Source of the DNA: Puccinellia tenuiflora
Lineage: Eukaryota > Streptophyta > Magnoliopsida > Poales > Poaceae
DNA: 64,000 nt
Assembly (NCBI GenBank): GCA_012064385.1
Contig: QRDG01000028.1
Coordinates: forward strand, 1 to 64,000
Reading direction: 5' to 3'
The notes under the pieces: model-generated
Told to the model about the DNA's origin: nothing
The model's input: the letters and a program-made list of their open reading frames with translations, nothing else
Database searches by the model: none
In this document: one piece after another, positions 55,337 to 64,000 of the stretch
Layout of the letters: each line of letters opens with the position of its first letter
Position numbering within the stretch: the first letter of the stretch is position 1
Translations under genes and position numbers: made by a program

Positions 55337-58044
55337 GTGGCGCACTAAAATATGCTACCCGTGGCGTAGGGCCGTGCGCCACTAACTACCACGTGATGAC
55401 TCCCAAGTGCAGGAGATCAATTGTAGTACCTTTCAATGAGAAAAGGTTGTCGAACCCACGAGGAGCTGAAGGTATTGGTTATAAAGAATGATAAATAAAA
55501 CAAGAAAAGATGCAAGTGTTTTTGGGATTTTTGGTTATATAAATGCAAAAGAAAAAAATGCTTAAAATAAATAGTAGCAAGTAGAAAGCTCTCAAAGAGA
55601 GAGAAAGCCCAATCCTCTATGTGGCTAGAGGACAAGCTCAAGTGATGTGTGTTATATGTGGAAAACGTTCCCGAGGGCGGCATGGATATCACTAGGCATA
55701 GAGATTTATTAAACAACACGTTGCATATCTTGTCAAGTTTTAATCTTCTTGGGGCGGAGCCATAACTAGCCATAGCTAAATAATTAAACTACAACCCCTT
55801 ATGATGGATCATGTGGCCAATTTAATGACTTGCACAAGAATTATTAAGACATAAAGTCCCACCATAGCATTACACTCTAAGGTCCCCGACACTACTACCC
55901 ACATAATATAACTGCATGACTCTGTCTTGGGCTTAGTTGTCCTTCCAAGTCTTCCTCAATTCATTACACTACGTTGTTCTCCTATGAGCCCTTTAAAGGT
56001 GAAGTGTTGTGCAGTCGACGTTCACACAACACCATCATAGAATCACATAAAAGATAAACTCTTGACAAAATACCAACACATGTTATATATAAATCATTGC
56101 CAATTCATCCTATGCCCTCAGGAACATATGGGAACTACTCACAACGTGCAAACATGATCATAATCAGTGGCATAAAGGGTACAACACAATCTGAAATAAA
56201 TACTTCACCACCAAATAATGACAAGTACCCAATCACAAACATGAATAGGAGCACTAGCCAATGATCTAGGGTATAGCAACTCTCAAACTATGAGGGGAAT
56301 AGAGTGGATCACGGAGATGGTGATGGAGATGGTGCTGGTGATGGTGATGATGGTGATGTAGAGGCCTCCTCCCACGCCAAGGAGGAGAGGTGATGATGAT
56401 GGCGGCGATTTCCCCCCTCTCCGGAGCAGCAGGATCTGACCCCCTTCGGAGAGAATCAGGAGCTCCGCCGCTGCCACGGCCTCAGATAATTCGGGGAAAA
56501 TTAGGGCGTCCCTTTTCGGCGAAGACAAAAGTGTTGGTAAAAAGCCCCCCGCGAGGAGGTGCTCGAGGGCCTACTTGGTGGGTCCCACGCGGCCAGGTAC
56601 ATGGGCCGCGTGGGCCCACCCCATTTGGCCCTCGTGGCCCTCCTGTCTTCGGTTTTCTTTCCTCCACCCTTCTCCTGATGAAAAACTGGCGTGGTATTTT
56701 TCCTTTAATTATTTGAGTCCGCGAAACTCCTGAAACAATAAAAACAAGAAAAGGGGGGTATTCTGCCTCCCAGATGTTAAATGCCAAAAATAGGGACTTT
56801 GTATGAAAGTCCCATAAATCATCTAAAACATGCAAAACATCGATATAACAATGCAAATAACATACCAATATGATATTATAAGATATAAAAATGATGATAT
56901 AAAATGCACGTATCACCACGCCACAGGTAGCATATTACCCATGGCGCACAGGGTTTGGTGCGCCACGAATACGCCGGAATATCAGTGCCGTAGGGCCAAA
57001 ATATGCGCCACGGCTACCTATTTAAAAATAAAAAAAATTGCGGGCTGCGGCCGGAGCGGCCGCGGGGGGCTTCCTGCTCACCTGCATGGCTCCAGGACGA
57101 CCGCCAGGACCGCCTCGCCGCGTTGGCTCCGCCTTCGCCTCGGCTCCATGGTCGCGGGGGTCAGCCCACGGCCGGCCGCGGGGGGCTTCGGTCCACGCCC
57201 AGCCGCCGCTGCCAGATACGGACGCGGGGCCCCTGGTCCACCACCGTCGACGCGAGCCCATCCATCCTCACGAGGGGCTGCGTCCAGGGTCAGCTCACCG
57301 ACCGTCGCAATTGCTCTTTGGTCCCACGCTCGCGGGGGGCTCCGGTCCACGCCCAGACGCGGGGGGCTTCGACCTCACTGTACGTGGACGCGGGGGCCTT
57401 CGGCTCGGGTCCACGCTCGCGACGTCGCCGCATGGCCTCAAAATCACCGGGAGCGTCTTGCTCGGCTACGCGGAGGGATGAGCCTCACACACGACGCGGG
57501 TGAACGGACGACAGACTCCACGAAGCCCCCTGTGAACCGCAGCTCGACGCCGTGCCGTCTCGACGGCAACCTCCTCCACCGGTGGCTCGTCGCGGGAAAG
57601 GGGAGGGGAGGGGACGGCAAGCTCACGGGGGGCTCCATGCGAGAGGAGGAGGGAGGGGACGGCAAGCCGCGGGGGGCTCCGTGCGAGAGGAGGACAGAGG
57701 GAGGGGACGGTTGGCTTATCCATGAAGAGATCGAGAGGATAAGATATGGGCGGTTGGCCTTCGATCTGGAATTCTGGATCTGGATCTGAAAAGAAAAAAA
57801 ATTCGACTGCTTACTAGTTACGCATTTATTTATGTTGCGCCACGGCTGTTTGTGTATCGGCAGCGCACTAAACAAAGGTACGTCTCGGCTGTATCATTAT
57901 CCGTGATGCATCAGATTTGAGTGCCCCACGGGTATGGAGGGTGCCACCCCGCCTGTCCAGTCTACATTTAGCCGTGGCGTACCACTATTTGGGTGCGCCA
58001 CGGGTAATGGGTCATCCGTGGCGCATCATTTTTTAGTGCGCCAC
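55337..58044. mobile_element. TIR DNA transposon (CACTA-like), non-autonomous, split by a solo LTR
   Basis: The ends are inverted repeats: GTGGCGCACTAAAA at 55337-55350 and its complement at 58031-58044. Many subterminal GTGGCGCAC / GTGCGCCAC words lie within the first and last ~250 bases, as in CACTA elements. If the element begins at CACTA, its limits are 55343 and 58038, but the three bases outside are GCG and CGC, so there is no direct duplication. No transposase is seen. The interior (57040-57720) is very GC-rich with repeated GCGGGGGGCT words and frames open on several strands, which I treat as noncoding. Confidence 0.65.
55394..56915 (-). mobile_element. Solo LTR of an Athila/Sabrina-type element with target-site duplication
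   Basis: 1522 bases, TGATACGTGC...TCATCA on the minus strand, flanked by CCACG at 55389-55393 and 56916-56920. A GC-rich middle and an AT-rich start resemble the LTR at 32421-34026 in layout. It sits inside the TIR element near its left end. Confidence 0.9.
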
Positions 58045-58191
58045 AGCTATTTATTCATCTATAATCCTTTTCCTACTAATGAACATGAGTTGGGCTAAAG
58101 ACAAGTTGGCAAGCCCGCCGCGAGTTAGCTGACGAGGAAGGACACGGCAAGACTAGAGTCCTCGTAACGGAGTACCAACTTGGAAGGCAAG
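58045..58191. other. Unassigned sequence
   Basis: About 150 bases with no ORF or repeat that I recognise. Confidence 0.4.
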
Positions 58192-58615
58192 TAGGGCTGG
58201 AATTCGAGCCAAGCCAGCTCGGCTCGACTCGGTCAAGCTCGTTAAAACAACGAGTTAGCTCGGCTCGCCTCGTTTATTAGAACGAGTTCAGTTATGAAAC
58301 TCAGCTATGAATGAGTTTAGTAGCTCGCGAGTAGCTCATTTAGCTCGTTTAACTAATTTTATGATTAAAATTTGTAACTCTCCTATTAATTTGGAACTAT
58401 AACAATTATAATCCTTCTATAATTACACATCTCTACTCATAGGATAGATTAATGCTGAAAGATAGAAAATCTCCTCCCTTATCGGCGCAAAAAATGTTAG
58501 AAATTTGGCATTAATATACAAAAAGTTTAGAACTTTATATTTGAACGAGTTTAACGAGCTAAACGAGTAACTCGTAACTCGGCTCGTTTAACTTGGTCAA
58601 CAATCGAGCTCGAAT
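58192..58615. repeat. MITE-like repeat with GAGCTCGGCTCG ends, truncated
   Basis: It begins TAGGGCTGGAATTCGAGCC with repeated AGCTCGGCTCG, has an AT-rich middle, and ends with GGCTCG...AATCGAGCTCGAAT in the opposite sense. It is cut at 58615 by the next LTR, so the terminal CCAGCCCTA is missing. The ends resemble hAT-type MITEs. Confidence 0.5.
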
Positions 58616-61600
58616 TGTAGCGCCCCGACCCCGGAATTATACAGAGAGGCTATGTAACCCACATGCTATGCTACACAATCGAAGGGCATGGGGTTACCGC
58701 TCCCACGCAACACCTCGATCATGCCATAAACACTGGCATAGCTATCAATGTATAATAAAGATATCAAGACTTGTGGAACAACTGGCACATCACAGACTCT
58801 ACGACACAAAGAGATCATATAGCAACTCATATAACGAGAAAGATAGAAATTAAACACAAAGGTCACAGACCCATCAGTACAACAAGCGGAAGCCAAATAT
58901 GTTGTCTAAACAACAAGGTCCAAAATATGGCCTAAGAGGCCTATAGATAAACATCCAAGCAAGCTTGTTCCACGACGTCCCAAGCTGCCACCTGGGAACC
59001 CCAGACTACTCGTCAATGTCAATGAAGAACCCACCTGCCTGCTCGGTGATGTCCTCCTCTGAAACAATTAATAATCAACAAAGAGAGACTGAGTACGACG
59101 TACTCGCAAGTTTAGTAGAGCGATATAGGCCCAATGATGACAAGACTCTAAAGCTATATAGTAGTTAATTTGCATAAAGCTAATTTTTCTTTAAAAAACA
59201 TGACACATGGCATCGACTACTCAGAAGGTTTTCCGAAATGGGATAAGATATAAACCTTTATCTTCGGTTCACATTGAACCAATAGTAGCCAAAAACCGTC
59301 ACTCATCTCCACCAAGGCACTCCCCCGAATCACCCTCGAGGAAATGAACCTTTTAACACACGTTGTGTCGCAACCTCTAGTTGCCAAATTTTAATTAAGT
59401 TTCATGTTTACTATGATCCCGTAAATCCATTCCCAAGGCGTCCATAACCGCGGACATGGCTTTTCGAAAAGATTAAACCCTGCAGGGGTGTACTAATTTA
59501 CCCATTGGTACCGCCCGGCTCGCCTGGTTAGCTCTCTTCCGGGGAAAGCTGGCAAGTGGGCGCGGTTAAACCTTTACCTCGCGTGAGACTATCCAAGGAT
59601 CATCTGTGGCGACAGGACAAGTTTATCCAGCCTATGTCAGCCCCTGCCCCCATCGCCACATCCTAAACACCACCACACCCTCTTCGCGCCATCCTCCACC
59701 TGCAACGCACACGCAAATGGAAAGCGCAAACTAGAGGAGCCTTGGATACGCCCGCACAAGTTATTCAGTTAGTAAGGAGCCCATACTCCCACCGATGGCA
59801 GCACGCTCAAATCTTGGTTCCGAAGACAGGAACTCGCACCTAGGGGCAAGAATGAGGCAAAACACCATCCCCGATGGCAACTCATCCAAGCCTTTTAAGC
59901 ATCTTAATTAAGAAACCACAAGTATCCACCATGTCTGAACATTCCATCAACATCATAATTATGGAATTAAATCACCAGACAATTTAGCATTTGACTAAGC
60001 ATGGCTAAGCATAGCTAAGCATATGAACAACAGATATAAAGTATCTCAGGCCAACACATCAAACCTATGGTTCATAGGAGGGGAAACATGTATTGGTTTA
60101 GGGGACATGCATTTCATAGGATTATCCAATATTGACCAAAAGTTGACACTGGAATCGAATACAATATTCTGGTGGATAAAATAATTGTATAAATCCATAG
60201 GATGCTATATGCCAAGAAGATTAGGCTATCTCTTGCCTTGCTGACGGGGCGTGTAGTACGGATCGTCGGGGTATGTAGGGGAAACCTCGACTCCTGAATC
60301 TATCGATACCCAAATAGTAACAGAATAACAAATAAATAACATGAAGACAAGGTGCAATGCACAATCATGATGACATGTCAAGTTTATGCAATGATATCAT
60401 CATATAATTTAGCTAACAATTTAAATGGAGTGCCAAATAATTGGTGCAATTATTTGGAAGCAGCCCCATATTTAACTTAGTGACCACATTGCTTATAAAT
60501 TATTACATCACTATAAAGTGGCTTAAGTATGCGTGAACATGACATGAATAGATAGATATTGTTCTTCTGATCATTTTGGTACCTCGTTTGTGATTTTCCA
60601 ATTATCGATGAATAAATAGTGAACTAAATGATTATTTGAATTTAATTCTTTTACCAAATTAAAGAAATACACAAAAATAAAAGTTGTTGTCATGATGTGA
60701 TATTAGCATGATTAAATAGCATTTGAATTGCTGATCAATTTGATGCTTCGTTTGCATTTTTCTGATTAACGAAGCATTAACGGCGAATTAAACGATTATT
60801 CAAATTGAAATCTTCAACCATTTTGAAATAACATCAAAGGAAAAATTGTTGTTATGATGTGAAAATAGCATGGTTAAATAGCATGTGAAATGCTGATTGA
60901 TTTAATATTTGATTCACAATTTTTGGTTAATTATTCATCAAGTTATGTTTTTTCCCAAGTTTGTTATTATTTTTGCCATTTTAGTAAATTTTAAATAAAC
61001 AGCGAAATAATAGTTTCAAATGACCATGACAATGACACTAGCAGGTAGAGTTTGTTTTTCTGAACAATTTGGTATATTATTTGCAAAATTTGAACAACAT
61101 TTGTTTAGTTATTATTTTTAGTTTAGGTTATTTTCTTTTTTTATTTTTAGTCTGCTGGACCGGCCTCCAGATCCGCCCACGCCGGTTCATAGGCCGGGCC
61201 TTTATCTGAGCTGACCGGCCTCCTAGCCGGCCCAGACCGGTGCCCAGGCCGGGCACACGTCTAAGCCCGTCGGCCTCCTGGCCGGCCCAGGCCGGCACCC
61301 AGGCCGGTGGTGACCGCCGGCGGTGGCGCGCGGAACGACTCCGGCGACGGAGGACGTGCGGGGACAAGCGAGAGGGAGTGGTAGTCGCGCGGGAGCTACA
61401 AGGACGACGGCGACCAGTGGCGGCCCGTGGTGGTCTACAGCGACGGCGAAGCTACGGCGAGATAGAAGGAGCGCGAAGGGGTGCGCAAGCACCGCAAGCT
61501 CACCAGGGGCACTTGGAGCTCGACGGCGAGGACGGAGGGGGAAGGACGGCGACGAGCACGTGCTCGACGGTGGCGGGCGGAGGCAGGGAAGACGAGGATG

Positions 61601-62625
61601 GCACGGCCGATTTGGGCGACCCTGCCTCGATTCTGCGCACATGGAGGAGCGGCACGACGAGGCGGAGCTAAAGGCGGTCTTCGATCTGTACGGGGACGCT
61701 CCAGGCGACAGCGATTCGACGGCGAGCTCGGCGGCCATGGTTGAGCTCGGGAGGAAAATTGAGGGGGAGAGCGAGCAGGGGAGGGAGCAGGTGAGAATCT
61801 AGGGCAGGGCCTCGGGCCTTCTTATTCGCCAGGGGGAGCTCGACAGTGCGCTGCATGGCGCTAGTGCGGGTGCGGTGGCGACGGCGTCGGGCTGGTCGAG
61901 CTCAGGGTCGAGCACCCTTCGGTCGCTACAGGGAGGGAGAAGAACGAGATTTTGCAGGGAGCCCCCTATCTCCAAGTTTTTATTACGTTTTGGTCCAACA
62001 GGCTTTTAGGAATTTTATTTGAGGCACTTAGCCCTTTTTGAAAATTCAGCAAAAATTCAAGTAGGCTCCCCATAACATTTAGAAGCTCCTCAAAAATTTG
62101 TGCTCCAAAATATAATGTTTTGATCAACATTTGTTCATAGTGTTTAAATATGGCAATTTTTGATAATTTCTAAAGTAATCTTTATTTTTAATTTGGGGCA
62201 CTTAACAATTCACAAAATTATGAAACTATTTATGGAGGATCCCAATAAAATAATGAAGCTCCCCATAATTTTCTTTTGAATTTTTGAAAGGTTTAATATG
62301 GTTTCAAAAATAGGATATTGATTTGCACCATTTTTGAATTCTCAAAGTTATTTCTTTGCTTGGCAAGGAATTGCCTTTGGTAAATATTTATAGAATGTAT
62401 TCTTAGAACTTCCTGGACAAATTGGAAATTCAAGAATAACTTGGTTTTGCCAATTTGGGCAATGCAGTTGGATTGGAAATTTTGGGAAGGGTTTTGCTTC
62501 CCTTTTAACTATTTCCAATTGTTGCTTTATTAAACTTAGCAATTTAGAAGGTATGCCATGATGCAATGAAATGAAAAAGTGAAAATCTGGTTCAAATTTT
62601 AGGGTACCAAACCGGGGCTGTTACA
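58616..62625 (-). repeat. 3' LTR (about 4.0 kb) of a gypsy element, Tekay/Del-like
   Basis: On the minus strand it starts TGTAACAGCCCCGG (62625) and ends GGGGCGCTACA (58616). It contains a GC-rich block at about 61155-61930, with GGCCGGCCCAGGCC words at 61155-61310, between AT-rich parts. Short ORFs inside are not credible genes. Long LTRs with a TGTAACAGCCCC start and an AAGGGGGGTAGA tract are typical of Tekay/Del chromoviruses, from memory. Only one LTR is in the window. Confidence 0.75.
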
Positions 62626-62641
62626 AATCTACCCCCCTTAC
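62626..62641 (-). other. Polypurine tract of the right-hand gypsy element
   Basis: Minus strand GTAAGGGGGGTAGATT directly before the LTR start, preceded by GAATCTCGGGACGAGATTC, a palindrome-like word often found next to the 3' LTR in Tekay-type elements. Confidence 0.75.
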
Positions 62642-64000
62642 AGGAATCTCGTCCCGAGATTCTAGAGTAGAAGTAGAGAGGAGGGACACATGACTATACG
62701 TATCTCCCACGATGTTCTTGATCACATGATGATCTAGCATGACATGCCGATGGGGCGGAAAGAGCAGAAGATAGCTCAAGGTGATAGACAAGTTTTCTCC
62801 AAGGGTTGGAGATATGAACTTTGCCCAAGACCACAAGCCATTGGGGAAACTAGGAATAGCTTGACCTAACAAAGGTCGAGCAGAAGTTAGGACAACCGAT
62901 CACTTGTTCACCCAAATTTATCAGGATCTTTATCCAAGACCATGACATCACTTCAAACCACCCTGATGCGTAGACCGTAGAGATTTGAAGCACCGTGAGG
63001 AGAAAGGACCTCTTCTGGACTCCACGCTTTTGACATACCAGAAGTTTCCATAAGATTGAAAGCTCGGGCCCTAACGTGACTGAGGAATTCACAAACTGTC
63101 CGCGTGATTGGGTAAAACTTTGGGTTCGCCTAGGAGGGAAAGATATAGCACTGATCCACCATTAGATAAGGAGATCAAACCTTATACACGAGCTATTCCC
63201 AAGATACGAGGAGCAGGGGGATCGACCGATAGATATTTAGCAACTCCATGGTAATGTTCTCCTTGAGGTTCTATATATCACACTCAGGCTTCGGAATAGC
63301 CTCCAATCGATCATCAAGCGAAGTTCGTACTTGAGGATAGAGAAAAGACCATAAGGGAAACTCTTAGATTAAGTTACACATGATCCTCATGGATAGTGGT
63401 TGAGTTTGAAGATTTAAGAGATATCACCAATAGACCTTCCGGTGAGGTGCGTGAACCACAACATCGGACTCGTCGGGGTTACGAGTAGGCTTAGGTCATG
63501 CTCTTGATAAACCCCAACCATCATTTCTGCTTGAGGTTCCGAGCTGGTTAGGCGTACAGGTACTTCAATCTTAGCTTGTCTGATGGGGAGTTTCCGAAAG
63601 TTAACGGAAGATTAGGATCACTAGTTTCTCGAAACATAGGCTATAGTGTCAAGCTCCAGAACACGAGCTAGATTGGGAGTTTCAGGCGGTCACGACTACA
63701 CAGAGGAAATTGAACCAGCATGAACTCCAAACAATGAAGCACAACTGATTCATGATTGGGAAACACCGGTAAGATGGTGAAGGTTGACCACTTCTTCTTA
63801 TTCAAGAACAACTCGGTCCGTGGCATACATGACGTATTTAGAGAACTGGAGGTAACAACCTATCATCTCAACAACAATCCGCACATGCATGACCAACTTG
63901 TGATTAAACCCGAGGAGACAAAGTGAACTTCACTCGGACCCCTGGCGACATATGTCAACCATTGCACATGGACCAGAGAAGAGCACTTCCAACATCCAGA
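62642..64000 (-). mobile_element. 3' internal end of the right-hand gypsy element
   Basis: It lies upstream of the PPT on the minus strand and continues beyond the window. No clear integrase or chromodomain is readable; frames are short and broken. It is either 3' untranslated sequence or badly decayed pol. Confidence 0.5.

Noticed and set aside
56830..57789. Long overlapping frames in the GC-rich interior of the TIR element
   Set aside because: Frames are open on several strands at once, as expected for very GC-rich DNA; no domain is recognisable.
61223..61802. Frames in the GC-rich part of the 4-kb LTR
   Set aside because: Low-complexity GC-rich sequence inside an LTR, open on both strands.

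Overview
The window is plant nuclear DNA made almost entirely of nested transposable elements; I see no ordinary host gene. The element families point to a grass, most likely Pooideae: grass-type Ty3/gypsy Tat elements primed by a tRNA-Lys-like site, a Sabrina-like Athila element, a Sirevirus with a TGAAAGAG...CTTTCA LTR, and a TIR element with GTGGCGCAC ends. Position 1 is a HindIII site (AAGCTT), which suggests the edge of a BAC insert. The species cannot be fixed from the sequence alone.

Layout. 1-12456: Tat-type gypsy element on the minus strand ('Tat1'), nearly complete but decayed, inserted in the 5' LTR of a Sirevirus. 12457-29085: that Sirevirus (plus strand; gag only, no pol), itself interrupted by an Athila-like non-autonomous LTR element (14369-19872, TSD CTTAG) and a solo LTR (23188-23969, TSD GTGCA). 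29086-30057: piece of a Copia reverse transcriptase (minus). 30058-34026: Sabrina-like Athila element (minus), deleted from gag into its 3' LTR. 34046-46310: second Tat element ('Tat2', plus) with gag, a protease-integrase fusion lacking RT/RNase H, and a complete-looking spliced gene on the opposite strand. 46311-48195: 5' end of a third Tat element (minus, 'Tat3'). 48196-55336: the 5' end of an orphan antisense gene, a 108-bp tandem array, another antisense gene and a 3' LTR (plus, 'Tat4', same LTR family as Tat3). 55337-58044: TIR DNA transposon split by an Athila-type solo LTR (55394-56915, TSD CCACG). 58192-58615: truncated AT-rich MITE-like repeat. 58616-64000: a 4-kb 3' LTR and the adjoining internal end of a minus-strand gypsy element that runs off the window.

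The most interesting content is not gag-pol. Each of the three Tat families with its 3' region visible (Tat1, Tat2, Tat4) carries a multi-exon gene pointing against gag-pol, between pol and the 3' LTR. It encodes a protein resembling the Pfam family 'putative gypsy type transposon' (Transposase_28), followed by an acidic/Pro/Gln-rich linker, a coiled coil and a helical C-terminus. In Tat2 I can join six coding exons through GT-AG junctions with the frame kept throughout (3414 nt, 1137 aa), although gag-pol of the same element is frameshifted and lacks RT. The first coding intron sits at the same place in all three. The 3' regions of the three families also hold tandem repeats that display copies of each family's own polypurine-tract motif next to or inside hairpins. 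Separately, the Athila-like non-autonomous element has four tandem stem-loops with compensatory base changes between its ORF and its 3' LTR.

The order of insertion is readable from the nesting: Copia piece, then the Sirevirus and the Sabrina-like element into it; the Athila-like element and Tat1 into the Sirevirus LTR; solo LTRs into the Sirevirus and the TIR element. Tat2 has no matching target-site duplication, and its two flanks come from unrelated elements, so that junction has been rearranged.
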